Positions 53,101 through 63,303 of a DNA stretch of 64,000 bases are shown piece by piece. How positions within the stretch are numbered: position 1 is the stretch's first letter; each line of letters starts with the position of its first letter. Under the pieces are notes generated by a model. The model was given only the letters and a program-made list of their open reading frames with translations. It ran no database searches and was not told where the DNA came from. The DNA is from an uncultured Paracoccaceae bacterium (GTDB lineage: Bacteria > Pseudomonadota > Alphaproteobacteria > Rhodobacterales > Rhodobacteraceae), in the NCBI GenBank assembly GCA_947487205.1, contig CANKVU010000011.1, positions 78,493-142,492 on the forward strand. Direction: 5' to 3'. Position numbers and translations under genes: made by a program.

Positions 53101-54852
53101 TCATTGTTCTTCCTTGGCATTGGCCAATTGTCTCTGCTGTGGCGCCAGCTCGCTGGCTGCCTCATGTTGGCTGAGGAACACCTCGCCGGTCAGTTCGTCG
53201 AGGAAATGGCTGCGCTTGAGCCGGTCCATCACCGGGCCCTTCACCTCACTCAGGTGCAACCGGATGCCGGCGTCCCTGAGTCTCGTGTTGATCGCCTCGA
53301 GCGATTCCAGCGCCGACAGGTCGATTTCGTTCACTGCCGCGAACATCAGCACCACGTCGGTAAGCTCCGGCTTGTCAGCGGCCAAAGCTGCCAGTTGGTC
53401 TTCGAGATAGCGAGCATTCGGAAAATAGAGGCTCTCGTCCAATCGCAGCGACAGCACGTGCGGCTGGGTCTCAACCTCGTGGCGCAGCACGTTGCGGAAA
53501 TGCTCGGTCCCCGGCACCCGGCCCACCACCGCCATGTGCGGGCGTGAGGTCTTATAGAGATGCACAAGGACCGACGTGACGACACCCGCCGTCACTCCGA
53601 CCTCGACGCCCAGGAGGAGCGTCAGCAGGATCGTGACCGAGACGGCGGCGAAATCGGCCCGGCTGAAGTTCCAGGCGCGTTTCAGGATCGAGAAATCCAC
53701 GAGGCTCAGAACAGCGACGATGATTGTCGCGGCCAAGGTCGCCTTGGGCAGGGAGTGGATCAACGGCGTGAGAAACAGCGCAGCGAGCGCCAGCCCCGCG
53801 GCGGTGAACGCCCCGGCGGCGGGTGTCTCGGCGCCGGCGTCATAGTTGACCACCGAACGCGAGAAGCCCCCGGTGACCGGAAAGCCTCCGGTGAAGGCCG
53901 CGCCGATGTTCGCGGCGCCGAGGCCGATCAGCTCCTGATCCGGGTCGATGCGCTGGCGCTTCTTGGCCGCCAGCGTCTGCGCGACCGAGATGCTTTCGAC
54001 GAAGCCGATGATCGAGATCAGCAGCGCGGGCACGAAGAGTTGTGAGAGCAGATCGGGCGAGAATGACGGGAGCGTCAGCGGCGGAAGGCTTTGGGGCACC
54101 TCGCCGACAATGGCCACGCCACGCTCGCTCAGATCAAAGACCCAGACCGCGAGAGTGGTGGCGACGATGGCCAGAACGGGTCCGGTCTTGGCACCGATAT
54201 CGGCCATGCGCGGCCCCAGCCCGAGGCGGCGGAGCAATGGCTTCAGCCCTCTGCGAACCCAAAACAGGAAAGCTGTGGCCGAGACTCCGATGACCACGGT
54301 CACGAGGTTGGTCTCGCCCAGATGCGTAAACATGCCGGCGAGGATCTCGATCAGCGTGTGGCCCTCGCCCTGGATGCCCAGGATGTGGCGCAGCTGGCTC
54401 GCCGCGATCAGGATGCCGCTCGCGGTGATGAAGCCCGCGATCACCGGGTGCGACAGGAAGTTGGCGAGAAAGCCCAGGCGGAACAGCCCCAGTGCCAGTA
54501 GCAAGGCGCCGGACAGGAAGGCCAACGTCAGCGCGGCGGCCACATAGCCCGCCGTGCCGCTGGCCGCGACATTGCCCACCGCGGCCGCCGTCATCAGCGA
54601 AACGACCGCGACGGGGCCCACTGCCAGCGCGCGGGAGGTTCCGAAGACTGCGTAGAGCACGATCGGCGCGATCGAGGCGTAGATCCCGGCCTCCGGCGGC
54701 ATGCCTGCCAGAAGTGCGTAGGCCAGCGATTGCGGGATCAGCATGATCGTGACGATCACCGCGGCGACCATGTCGCCGGTGAAGGTCGACCGGTCGTAGC
54801 GCCGTCCCCAGTCGAGGATCGGCAGGTAGCGCGACAGCGGAGGAAGGGTCAT
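53101..54852 (-). CDS. SulP-family anion transporter with STAS domain
   Basis: This 583-aa protein has about 12-14 membrane spans. The SLC26/SulP features are MLIPQSLAYALLAGMPPEAG near 37-56, AVFGTSRALAVGPVAVVSLM near 68-87, and the Na-independent core with GGFPVTGGFSRSVVNYDAGA near 325. The C-terminal STAS domain (about 445-560) reads NVLRHEVETQPHVLSLRLDE and MFAAVNEIDLSALESLEAIN. Sulfate is the usual substrate; bicarbonate is an alternative. It lies beside persulfide and YeeE genes on the same strand, which suggests sulfur import or efflux. Confidence 0.92.
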   Translation of the reverse strand: MTLPPLSRYLPILDWGRRYDRSTFTGDMVAAVIVTIMLIPQSLAYALLAGMPPEAGIYASIAPIVLYAVFGTSRALAVGPVAVVSLMTAAAVGNVAASGTAGYVAAALTLAFLSGALLLALGLFRLGFLANFLSHPVIAGFITASGILIAASQLRHILGIQGEGHTLIEILAGMFTHLGETNLVTVVIGVSATAFLFWVRRGLKPLLRRLGLGPRMADIGAKTGPVLAIVATTLAVWVFDLSERGVAIVGEVPQSLPPLTLPSFSPDLLSQLFVPALLISIIGFVESISVAQTLAAKKRQRIDPDQELIGLGAANIGAAFTGGFPVTGGFSRSVVNYDAGAETPAAGAFTAAGLALAALFLTPLIHSLPKATLAATIIVAVLSLVDFSILKRAWNFSRADFAAVSVTILLTLLLGVEVGVTAGVVTSVLVHLYKTSRPHMAVVGRVPGTEHFRNVLRHEVETQPHVLSLRLDESLYFPNARYLEDQLAALAADKPELTDVVLMFAAVNEIDLSALESLEAINTRLRDAGIRLHLSEVKGPVMDRLKRSHFLDELTGEVFLSQHEAASELAPQQRQLANAKEEQ

Positions 54853-54924
54853 TCCGGAGCGATCCGACTTGTATGGATTGGAAGGATGGGCGGCCCGCGA
54901 CTGATCACCGGGCCGCCCATCGAA

Positions 54925-55842
54925 TTAGTCGAAACGGTTCACCGGCAGCTTCAGGTAGTGGTTGCCGTCATTCTCGGCCGGGGGCAGCCGCCCGCCGCGC
55001 AGGTTGATCTGCAACGCGGCGAGGATGCGGTTCGGCAGCGCCAACGTCTTGTCGCGTGCCTGTCGGCGCTCGATGAAGGCTTCGCGCTCCGTGCCGTCCT
55101 TCACATGGATGTTGTGCGCCTTGTGCTCGTCCACCGTGGCCTCCCACATCGGCTCTTTTCGCTCCTTCGTGCCATAATCGTGGCCCACATTCAGGCGCGT
55201 GTTGCCGGGCAGCGCGAGGATGGCCTGGATCGAGTCCCACAGCTCAGTGGTCTTGCCGCCGGGGAAGTCCGAACGCGAGGTGCCGGCGTCGGGATGCATC
55301 AGCGTGTCGTGCACGAAGGCCGCGTCGCCGCAGACATAGGTGATCGAGCCCAGCGTGTGACCGGGTGACAGCATCACCCGCGCTTCGAGATCGCCAATCC
55401 GAAAGGTCTCGCTATCCGCGAACAGGTGATCGAAGTCGCGGTCGGGCACGAAGGCGCCGGGCAAGTTGTAGATCTCTTCCCACAGCCTTGCGATGTCGTG
55501 GACCTTCTGGCCAATTGCGTTCGGAGCGCCCGTGCGCTCCTTGAGATGTGCCGAGGCCATGACGTGGTCTGCGTGGGGGTGGGTATCCAGCACCCACTGC
55601 ACTGTCAGGTCGTTGTCGCGCACGATGTCGAGCACCTGATCCATGCTCTCAGTCGAGAAGCGGTAATTCTTGTGATCGAAGTTCCAAGCCACGTCGATCA
55701 ACGCTGCCTGACGCGTCTTCGGATCGGCACAGATGTACTGGATTGAACCGGTATCGGGCTCGTAAATGCCCCAGACGTCGGGGCTGCCTTCGCCGGTCGA
55801 GGGCGAATGGCGGACAACGCGGCTCTTCAGGGGATCGGTCAT
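54925..55842 (-). CDS. MBL-fold persulfide-dioxygenase-like hydrolase
   Basis: This is a 305-aa metallo-beta-lactamase-fold protein. The metal motif is THPHADHVMASAHLKERTGA near 88-107. Other ligands are SPGHTLGSITYV near 156 and VHDTLMHPDAGTSRSDFPGG near 175-194. This ETHE1/Blh-type pattern oxidises glutathione persulfide. It is coupled to the YeeE/YedE gene by a 4-bp overlap, and the trio sits beside a BigR-type regulator, the usual sulfide/persulfide detoxification layout. AAAGGAG precedes the ATG. Confidence 0.9.
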   Translation of the reverse strand: MTDPLKSRVVRHSPSTGEGSPDVWGIYEPDTGSIQYICADPKTRQAALIDVAWNFDHKNYRFSTESMDQVLDIVRDNDLTVQWVLDTHPHADHVMASAHLKERTGAPNAIGQKVHDIARLWEEIYNLPGAFVPDRDFDHLFADSETFRIGDLEARVMLSPGHTLGSITYVCGDAAFVHDTLMHPDAGTSRSDFPGGKTTELWDSIQAILALPGNTRLNVGHDYGTKERKEPMWEATVDEHKAHNIHVKDGTEREAFIERRQARDKTLALPNRILAALQINLRGGRLPPAENDGNHYLKLPVNRFD

Positions 55843-56282
55843 TGCGTAGCTCCTTTGCGGAAAGGCAGGGAGAGGTCGGGTGTGTGCCGGGCCAGCCACA
55901 TGCCGGCCAGCATGAAGGGGAAAAAGACCAGCGTGCCGGTCGCCGCGATCGGCAGCGCGGTCAGCGCCGGGCCGGGGCAGAATCCGCCAAGGCCCCAGCC
56001 GATGCCGAACAGCACCGCGCCAGACAACAGCCTCGGATCGATATCGGTCCGGTTCGGGAGACGGAACTCGGTGTCGAAGAAGGGGCGCGAGCGGCTGCGG
56101 GTGAGCCACGCGAAGCCTGGCGCGGTCACCGCGATGGCACCGCCCATGACGAAGGCGAGGCTCGGGTCCCAGGTGCCGAACACATCGAGGAAGTTCAGAA
56201 CCTTGGCCGGGTTAGCCATTCCCGAGAGGATCAGGCCGAAGCCAAAGATCAGGCCGGAGAGAAGCGCGAAGAACTGTTTCAT
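55839..56282 (-). CDS. YeeE/YedE-type (DUF6691) membrane protein
   Basis: This 147-aa, four-span protein is of the half-size YeeE class. The conserved-Cys segment is GIGWGLGGFCPGPALTALPI near 104-123. It starts LLSGLIFGFGLILSGMANPA, matching the GxxxGxG-type helices of the thiosulfate/sulfur transporter family. It forms a pair with the next gene, as split YeeE proteins do, and may import reduced sulfur for the persulfide dioxygenase. Confidence 0.9.
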   Translation of the reverse strand: MKQFFALLSGLIFGFGLILSGMANPAKVLNFLDVFGTWDPSLAFVMGGAIAVTAPGFAWLTRSRSRPFFDTEFRLPNRTDIDPRLLSGAVLFGIGWGLGGFCPGPALTALPIAATGTLVFFPFMLAGMWLARHTPDLSLPFRKGATQ

Positions 56283-56283
56283 C

Positions 56284-56718
56284 TCAGCCTCCGATCAGGT
56301 GACGTGTGACGAGGACTGTGACGACGGCCGCTGTCATAAAGGTCGCGGTGGCGGCGACCGAGCGAAGCGAGCCGCGGCTGATGCCACAGACGCCGTGGCC
56401 CGAGGTGCAGCCATTGCCATATGTCGCGCCGAAGCCCACGAGGAGGCCCGCAACCGCCATCAGGGCGGGGTTCGACGGCACCCATTGCTGCGGCCATTCG
56501 CCGGAGGTCAGCAGCCAGATCGGCGCAGCCAGAAGCAGGCCCAGGACGAACAGGGCCGAGACGCCGCGTGCCTCGCTGTCGGTGGAGCGCGCGAAGACGC
56601 GCGAGGTGAGGCCGCTGATGCCGGCGATGCGGCCGTTCGTGGCCATCAGCAGCACCGCCGAGGCCCCGATCAACAGGCCGCCGCCAAGCGACAGCCAAGG
56701 GGTGAATGAGGTTTCCAT
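56284..56718 (-). CDS. YeeE/YedE-type membrane protein
   Basis: This is the 144-aa partner half of the split YeeE pair. The signature is GFGATYGNGCTSGHGVCGIS near 95-114, with two Cys. It starts at 56718, which leaves 95 bp to the divergent ArsR gene. Its stop is 1 bp from the next ATG. The operon order here (YeeE, YeeE, MBL, then SulP) is common for sulfide-responsive operons. Confidence 0.9.
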   Translation of the reverse strand: METSFTPWLSLGGGLLIGASAVLLMATNGRIAGISGLTSRVFARSTDSEARGVSALFVLGLLLAAPIWLLTSGEWPQQWVPSNPALMAVAGLLVGFGATYGNGCTSGHGVCGISRGSLRSVAATATFMTAAVVTVLVTRHLIGG

Positions 56719-56774
56719 CTTGCGACTCCGTGATACGACGACCTGCGCCGTCGGGCTTGATCTGTCTCAGAATT

Positions 56775-56807
56775 CCTATATATTATTACTTCCTAATATT
56801 CAATAGG
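56775..56807. promoter_or_regulatory. AT-rich operator between YeeE operon and ArsR gene
   Basis: CCTATATATTA and TAATATTCAATAGG form an imperfect inverted repeat in the AT-rich intergenic region. It lies within 40 bp of both divergent starts. This is the expected place and AT-rich type for BigR/SqrR binding, so the regulator probably represses both directions. Confidence 0.6.
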
Positions 56808-56813
56808 TCTAAA

Positions 56814-57122
56814 ATGCAAACCACTGACTTCCTCGAGGGGGATATCCCACGGGCGGCAGCGCTGATGGAGATGCTGGCCTCTGAGGCGCGCTTGCAGATC
56901 CTGTGTCGGTTGCTCGATGGCGAGCGTTCGGTGGGCGAGCTGGCGCAAGCCTGCGGCATGTCGCAGTCGTCGATGTCGCAACAGCTCAAACGCCTGAAGG
57001 ACGCCGGCCTGATCGAGGGACGGCGCGACCGGCAGACAATCTATTACGGTGTGAAGGGACGAGAGGTCGCAGCCGTGCTGGAAACGCTGCACGGGCTCTA
57101 TTGCGCCCGCGAGGCGGACTAA
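56814..57122 (+). CDS. BigR/SqrR-type ArsR repressor
   Basis: This is a 102-aa winged-helix protein. The HTH reads SVGELAQACGMSQSSMSQQL near 42-61. Two cysteines at suitable positions, LQILCRLL near 32 and LYCAREAD near 98, match the pair that BigR/SqrR use to sense persulfide by forming a sulfur bridge. The wing YYGVKGREVAAV is present. It is divergent from the YeeE-MBL operon. ATG 56814 follows an AT-rich leader. The region 57123-57335 downstream holds no recognised gene. Confidence 0.88.
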   Translation: MQTTDFLEGDIPRAAALMEMLASEARLQILCRLLDGERSVGELAQACGMSQSSMSQQLKRLKDAGLIEGRRDRQTIYYGVKGREVAAVLETLHGLYCAREAD

Positions 57123-57335
57123 GCAGCACAGGCCGGTACACTCGCCCGAGAATTCCGACCTTCGCCTTACGTTCGGCGTCGTCCTTCACGAACGGGCCGA
57201 TCTTTTCCTGCGAAAGGCGGAGGCCCCGTTTCAGTCCCAGAGCCACAGCGGCTCTGTCGTCCAGACCGCTCCGCCGACCGCGTAGTGCAGCGGCGTGGGC
57301 TCGGCAGGTCTCAAGAGCGCGGCGTAAGTTCTCCG

Positions 57336-57971
57336 CTACTGAGCATGGGTTACCGGCTCGCGCCGGAACAAGCTGAACTGGAAGGACTGGCTCGCACCAC
57401 CCGGTGTCGCATGCAGGTGATGACGCTGGTTCACGAGAGTGAACTCGGACCCCAGGCATACAGCCAGCGTGTCCGGGCTGTATCGGACCACCGGCAGACC
57501 GCTGCATTTCTCGGGACCGTCGAGAGCGAATGTCGCGAGCATCGCCCACCCTCCGTTCGGGACCGCAGCCTTCAGGGCCGCGAGATAGGCCGCTCGATCC
57601 CGCGGATCGGTCAGAAAGTGAAACGTGGCCCGGTCGTGCCAGAAGGTATAATGTCGTTCAGGTTGCCATCGGGTGATGTCGGCAGCGATCCACTGAACTT
57701 GTTCGGCGGCAGCGCCGAGACGCTTCCCCGAGACGTGAAGCGCCATCTCTGAGAGATCGAGCACGGTCAGGTCTGTGAAGCCGCGATCGAGCAGAGCATC
57801 CACCAGGTTCGAGGCCCCGCCGCCGATGTCGACGATCGCCGCATCGCGGTTTACCCCTGCCCTCTCGATCATTTTGAGAGAGACGGAGGGGGTGTCCTGA
57901 TACCAGCTGACTTCGGCTTCGTCTTTCGTCGCGTAGACGCGTTCCCAATGATCGTTCCGCTCACCGGTCAT
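57336..57971 (-). CDS. SAM-dependent methyltransferase, class I
   Basis: This is a 211-aa protein. It starts MTGERNDHWERVYATKDEAE, with the WYQDTPSVSLKMI lead common to this subgroup. Motif I is IVDIGGGASNLVDALLDRGF near 45-64, then TVLDLSEMALHVSGKRLGAA and WHDRATFHFLTDPRDRAAYL. This resembles TPMT-like or Methyltransf_25 proteins encoded near chalcogen and metal genes. Substrate is unknown. GGAGG precedes ATG 57971. The frame extending upstream to 58175 is not supported. Confidence 0.85.
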   Translation of the reverse strand: MTGERNDHWERVYATKDEAEVSWYQDTPSVSLKMIERAGVNRDAAIVDIGGGASNLVDALLDRGFTDLTVLDLSEMALHVSGKRLGAAAEQVQWIAADITRWQPERHYTFWHDRATFHFLTDPRDRAAYLAALKAAVPNGGWAMLATFALDGPEKCSGLPVVRYSPDTLAVCLGSEFTLVNQRHHLHATPGGASQSFQFSLFRREPVTHAQ

Positions 57972-58228
57972 TATGGCCTCCAGAGTTCTGCGCGAACCTA
58001 TCATCTTGCGCAGCTGACACACCGCGTGAATGTCCGAAGTGTTCGCTGCTGCGCCGCGTGGATCTGCGCCGCAACGCAGCTGCGGTTCTACTGCGAGCAG
58101 CAGCGCAGCAAGGATTTGGCACTTCTGCAATGGGCTCCAAGCCGACCTGCGGCGACGCGGCAGAGTACCTGTCATCTGGCCCAGGCCATCGACGTGCCCG
58201 GCCCTTAGCTGCCTTTCACCGCTGCATC

Positions 58229-58311
58229 CGATGCCGCGGCGCGGCCCGCCGAACCCGACATTCGCCGCAGCCGCAAGATCGAGGCGGAGTCGAACTCACC
58301 CTATGCGGGAC
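58229..58311. repeat. 83-bp direct repeat, right copy
   Basis: This is the second copy of the repeat at 43793-43875, same orientation. It lies in the 356-bp gap between the methyltransferase and the LysR gene, where no other feature is seen. Confidence 0.85.
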
Positions 58312-58327
58312 GAAGCAGACCTTCTAC

Positions 58328-59227
58328 CTATCTGCGATATCTGATCGCCTCGACCAGAAGCCGGAACGCCGGAGACGGCTGCCGGCGGCTCGGATAATAG
58401 AGGTGGTAGCCGGGGAACGGCGGGCACCAATCCTCGAGGCAGACGGCAAGGCGCCCGTTTGCGACCAGCGGGCGGACGTGGTCATCCGGCAGGCAGGCCA
58501 GACCCCGCCCCGCCAGTGCGGCGTCGAGGATGACATCGGGGTCATTGGCGGTGAGCTGCCCCTCAACGCGGACGTTGAGCGGGCGGCCGTCCTTCTCGAA
58601 CTCCCAGGAGTAGATCGCGCCCCGCGTCGGCAGGCGCAGGTTGATGCAGTTGTTACGCGTCAGGTCGTGGGGCGTCTCGGGCCGGCCGTGCTCTTCGAAA
58701 TATTCCGGCGCCGCTGTGACCGCCATGCGCATGTCGGGACCGATCCGCACGGCGACCATGTCCTTCTCCACCTCTTCCCCCAGGCGCACACCGGCATCGA
58801 AGCCTTCCCCCACGAGTTCAACGAGCCGCTGCTCGGTGATTACCTCGAAATGCACGGCCGGATGGTCGGCCATGATCCGCTCCGCGGCTGGCAAGAGGAT
58901 ATCGCGCGCCGCCCTGCGCGGTGTCGTGATGCGGATCGTGCCCGCCGGGCGCTCCCGCAGAGCATCCACCCCGTCGAGACCGGCCTCGATCTCGTCGAAG
59001 GCCGGGCGCAGCGTCTCGGCCAGCCGGGCTCCGGCATCTGTCGGTGCGACGTTGCGCGTGGTGCGGGTGAGCAGGCGCACCTCGAGCCGCTCCTCGAGCC
59101 TGCGGACGACGTGGCTGAGCGCGCTCTGGGAGGTTCCGAGCCTGGCCGCGGCGCGGGTGAAGCTTCGCTCCTCGGCAACCGCAAGGAAGGCCAGAAGGTC
59201 GCCGAGGTCCTCGCGTCTGACCGGCAT
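58328..59227 (-). CDS. LysR-family transcriptional regulator
   Basis: This is a 299-aa LysR protein. The N-terminal HTH reads FLAVAEERSFTRAAARLGTS and QSALSHVVRRLEERLEVRLL near 14-53, and the effector domain runs from about 90. ATG 59227 follows GGAGG. It faces an aldo/keto reductase operon 217 bp away and probably activates it. The spacer (59228-59444) should hold its T-N11-A type sites; none was singled out. Confidence 0.93.
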   Translation of the reverse strand: MPVRREDLGDLLAFLAVAEERSFTRAAARLGTSQSALSHVVRRLEERLEVRLLTRTTRNVAPTDAGARLAETLRPAFDEIEAGLDGVDALRERPAGTIRITTPRRAARDILLPAAERIMADHPAVHFEVITEQRLVELVGEGFDAGVRLGEEVEKDMVAVRIGPDMRMAVTAAPEYFEEHGRPETPHDLTRNNCINLRLPTRGAIYSWEFEKDGRPLNVRVEGQLTANDPDVILDAALAGRGLACLPDDHVRPLVANGRLAVCLEDWCPPFPGYHLYYPSRRQPSPAFRLLVEAIRYRR

Positions 59228-59441
59228 CTGGGACCTCCGATCTGGTTCCACCTTGATTGATGAACAGCGGATATAGAGCCTTTATCAGATTGATCTCTAA
59301 TCCTGATGCCCTGCCGGGTCTACCTCTCCTGTCAGCACCGGAGCGGCAGGAAGGGCGTCGTCGTGCAGGCCTCGGGCTGATTTAACCTTTCTCCTCGTCT
59401 GGCCCGCCGATCACCGGTCGAAAACGACCAAAAGGAGCTGA

Positions 59442-60428
<987 letters not shown>

Positions 60429-60486
60429 GCAACTGGCGGCGACAGCCGCCGCACGCCGGTCCCCTGGAAAACCGAAAGGTCGTGGC

Positions 60487-61053
60487 ATGACCGAGTTCGA
60501 ACGCCGACGCTTCTTGCAGACTCTCGCAGCCGGCACCGCCGCGCAAGCCGCCGGGCCAGCCTGGGCGCAGAGCACCACCTCCACGGCGGTGGTCTACCTG
60601 TCCCGCTCGGGGAACACCCGGGTCTTCGCGGAGGCGCTGGCGCGCCGCCACGGCGCCGCGCTGCACGAAATCCGTCCGCGCGACCCCTGGCCGGCCGACT
60701 ACGAGGAGATGGTGGACTGGGCGACGACCTGGCGGGAGAGCGGCGATCTGCTGCCGCTCGCGGCCCGCCCGGACCTGTCGGCCCATGACACCGTCTTCCT
60801 CTGCACGCCGGTCTGGGGCGGCGCGCTGCCCGCCCCGATGCGCAGCGCCCTGGAGGGACAGGACCTCGACGGTGTCAGCATCCTGCCGCTCCTCACCCAC
60901 GGTGGCTACGGGCCGGGCGACACGCTGGAGACCCTGCGCGCTCTCACCCCCGGCGCCCGCTTCGCCGACCCCTTCGTCATCGAATGCGACCAGGAGCGAC
61001 GGCAGATGCGCCAGCTCGACGCCTGGCTGGAGACGGTCCGCGACAGGACCTGA
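60487..61053 (+). CDS. Secreted flavodoxin-like protein
   Basis: This 188-aa protein has a Tat-like signal (RRRFLQTLAAGTAAQAAG). A flavodoxin fold follows, with VVYLSRSGNTRVFAEALARR near 37-56 as the phosphate-binding loop and TVFLCTPVWGGALPAPMRSA near 103-122. A Tat-exported flavodoxin is unusual because FMN must be loaded before export. It is encoded between the two reductases and may be reduced by or with them. Confidence 0.85.
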   Translation: MTEFERRRFLQTLAAGTAAQAAGPAWAQSTTSTAVVYLSRSGNTRVFAEALARRHGAALHEIRPRDPWPADYEEMVDWATTWRESGDLLPLAARPDLSAHDTVFLCTPVWGGALPAPMRSALEGQDLDGVSILPLLTHGGYGPGDTLETLRALTPGARFADPFVIECDQERRQMRQLDAWLETVRDRT

Positions 61054-61138
61054 GCTGGCCGCGGCCTCGCTACCCCAACAGACCTCGCGCTCGGCTCTCG
61101 ACGAGCCCGACGGTGCCACCACCAAGGAAGGACCGATC

Positions 61139-62029
61139 ATGACCAGTCCGACACTCACCCTGAACAACGGCGTCGCCATGCCCTCCGTCGGGCTCGGCGT
61201 CTACCGCGCCGCGCCGAAAGAAACGACGCAGGCCGTCGGCACGGCGCTCGAAGCCGGATACCGCCTGATCGACACCGCGGCGGCCTACATGAACGAGGAA
61301 CAGGCCGGCGCAGCGGTCCGCGCCAGCGGCCTGCCGCGCGACGAGGTCTTCGTGGAGTCCAAGCTCTGGATCTCCGACTACACATACGACGGCGCCATGC
61401 ACGGCTTCGAGCGCTCGCTGCGCAAGCTCGGCATGGACCACGTCGACCTCTACCTGCTGCACCAGCCCGCTCCCGACGAGTTCGACCGGACCCTCGGCGC
61501 CTGGCGCGCCCTGAGCGAGATCGCAAAGGACGGGCGCGCCCGCGCCGTGGGCGTCTCCAACTTCAACGAGGAGCAGCTGAAGCGGGCCATCGACGAGACC
61601 GGCCTCGTGCCGACGGTCAACCAGGTCGAGCTGCATCCCTTCTTCACCCAGAAGCCGCTCACCGCCTTCCACGCCAGGCATGGCATCGTGACCCAGGCCT
61701 GGTCGCCGATCGGCGGCGTGAACCGTTACTTCACCGAGAACCCGAAGCCCAAGGACGACCCGCTGACCCACCCGGTCATCACCGGGATCGCCGAAGCTCA
61801 CGGCAAGACCGCCGCCCAGGTCATGCTGCGCTGGCACCTCGCGCTCGGCCATGCGGTGATCCCGAAGTCGGTGAAGCCCGAGCGCATCCGGCAGAACTTC
61901 GACGTCTTCGACTTCGAGCTGAGCGCCGAGGAGATCGCCGCCATCGACGCGCTGGACACCGGACAGCGCGGTGGCCCGGACCCGGCCTCGATCAGCACGA
62001 AGACCTACGACTTCAAGATTCCCGACTGA
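61139..62029 (+). CDS. Aldo/keto reductase, DkgA-like
   Basis: This is a 296-aa AKR. It has GVAMPSVGLGVYRAAPKETT, the catalytic DTAAAYMNEEQAGAA near 45-59, Lys in FVESKLWISDY near 77, and His in LYLLHQPAP near 106. The C-terminal cofactor site is AVIPKSVKPERIRQNFDVFD near 238-257. It fits 2,5-diketo-gluconate reductase-type enzymes and methylglyoxal reductases. AAGGAAGGA precedes the start. Confidence 0.93.
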   Translation: MTSPTLTLNNGVAMPSVGLGVYRAAPKETTQAVGTALEAGYRLIDTAAAYMNEEQAGAAVRASGLPRDEVFVESKLWISDYTYDGAMHGFERSLRKLGMDHVDLYLLHQPAPDEFDRTLGAWRALSEIAKDGRARAVGVSNFNEEQLKRAIDETGLVPTVNQVELHPFFTQKPLTAFHARHGIVTQAWSPIGGVNRYFTENPKPKDDPLTHPVITGIAEAHGKTAAQVMLRWHLALGHAVIPKSVKPERIRQNFDVFDFELSAEEIAAIDALDTGQRGGPDPASISTKTYDFKIPD

Positions 62030-62104
62030 GCGCGCGGCGCCGTCTCGGATTTCACTGAAGACCCACCCGCGACTCCGGTCGCATCCACAGAGAGGAGCAC
62101 TTCG

Positions 62105-63199
62105 ATGCCAGACCCAACCCGATTCACGCTGATCCGCCTCGCCGGCACCTGCGCGCTCGCCGCCGCGACCTGGCCCGTCGTCCTGAATGCCCAGTCGCTG
62201 GACGATATCGAGGTCCCGGAGGAGCCGCTCACCTTGAGCGACCGGGGCAGCTTCTTCGTCGGCGGCGAGACCGTCGAGCAGACGGAGGTCGAGCTCGGCT
62301 CCTTCGGCCCGGACGATCAGGTCACGGTCAACCAGATGTATGTGGAATACATAGTGCCCGAGGCCGGCGGCGAGGTGCCGGTGGTGATGATCCACGGTGC
62401 CACGCTGACCGGGAAGACCTACGACACGACGCCCGACGGACGGATGGGCTGGTATGAGTATTTCGTGCGCCAGGACCATCCCGTCTACGTCGTCGATCAG
62501 GTTGGCCGTGGCCGGTCTGGCTTCAACCAGGCGACCTACAACAACGTACAGGCCTGCGAGACGCCGCCGGAGGAGCAGGCGCCGATGCTCCGCCTCGGCG
62601 ATCGCATCGCCGTCTGGCAGAACTTCCGCTTCGGCCCGGAACCCGGGACGCCCTACGAGAACACGAAGTTCCCGGTCGAGTTCGCCGACGAATTGTCCAA
62701 GCAGAGCATCCCGGACCTGAACTCCGGACTGCCCTCGCCGAACCCGACCTTCGCGGCCTTGGCGGACCTGAGCGCGCAGCTCGACGGGGCCGTCCTCATC
62801 GGTCATTCCCAATCCGGCCATTTCCCGCTGGAAGCCGCGTTGATCGACCCGCAGGGTATCCGTGGCGCGGTCCTGGTCGAGCCGGGCCGGTGCGACGCCC
62901 AAGGCTACTCCGAGGAGCAGATCGCAGCTCTCGCCGAGATCCCGACGCTGGTGATGTTCGGCGACCACCTGCCGGCTGACACCGGGCTGCCGGCGCCGAA
63001 CTGGCAGGAACGCTTCGAAGGCTGCCGGGACTTCGTCGAACGCGTCAATGCCGCCGGCGGCGAGGCGCAGATCCTCAACCCGCCGGACCGGGGCATCGCC
63101 GGCAACACCCACATGATGATGCAGGACGTGAACAACCTCGAGATCGCCGATCTCATCCTCGACTGGATCGACGAGACCGTCGCGACGCAGCCGGAGTGA
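62105..63199 (+). CDS. Secreted alpha/beta hydrolase
   Basis: This 364-aa protein has a signal peptide (LAGTCALAAATWPVVLNAQS). The core reads VPVVMIHGATLTGKTYDTTP near 93, and the nucleophile elbow is AVLIGHSQSGHFPL near 230. A late Asp/His pair is plausible in LVMFGDHLPAD and GIAGNTHMMMQ. It is an esterase-like enzyme with an unknown substrate. It is the last gene of the LysR-linked series and follows AGAGGAG. Confidence 0.85.
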   Translation: MPDPTRFTLIRLAGTCALAAATWPVVLNAQSLDDIEVPEEPLTLSDRGSFFVGGETVEQTEVELGSFGPDDQVTVNQMYVEYIVPEAGGEVPVVMIHGATLTGKTYDTTPDGRMGWYEYFVRQDHPVYVVDQVGRGRSGFNQATYNNVQACETPPEEQAPMLRLGDRIAVWQNFRFGPEPGTPYENTKFPVEFADELSKQSIPDLNSGLPSPNPTFAALADLSAQLDGAVLIGHSQSGHFPLEAALIDPQGIRGAVLVEPGRCDAQGYSEEQIAALAEIPTLVMFGDHLPADTGLPAPNWQERFEGCRDFVERVNAAGGEAQILNPPDRGIAGNTHMMMQDVNNLEIADLILDWIDETVATQPE

Positions 63200-63303
63200 T
63201 CTGCCGCCCATTATCGGCCGGCGGCGCTCGCCGGCCGATCCTGGCCCCATCGGAAGGTTTCTTCGTAAAACCACGCTAAGGGAGAACGGAGCCTGAACAC
63301 GGG

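Noticed and set aside
57123..57335. Possible minus-strand protein fragment (LDDRAAVALGLKRGLRLSQE)
   Set aside because: Looks faintly protein-like but too short, with no start or recognisable family.
61070..63274. Minus-strand open frame of 734 codons opposite the aldo/keto reductase and hydrolase
   Set aside because: Composition is shadow-like and the plus strand has well-defined enzymes with ribosome sites.
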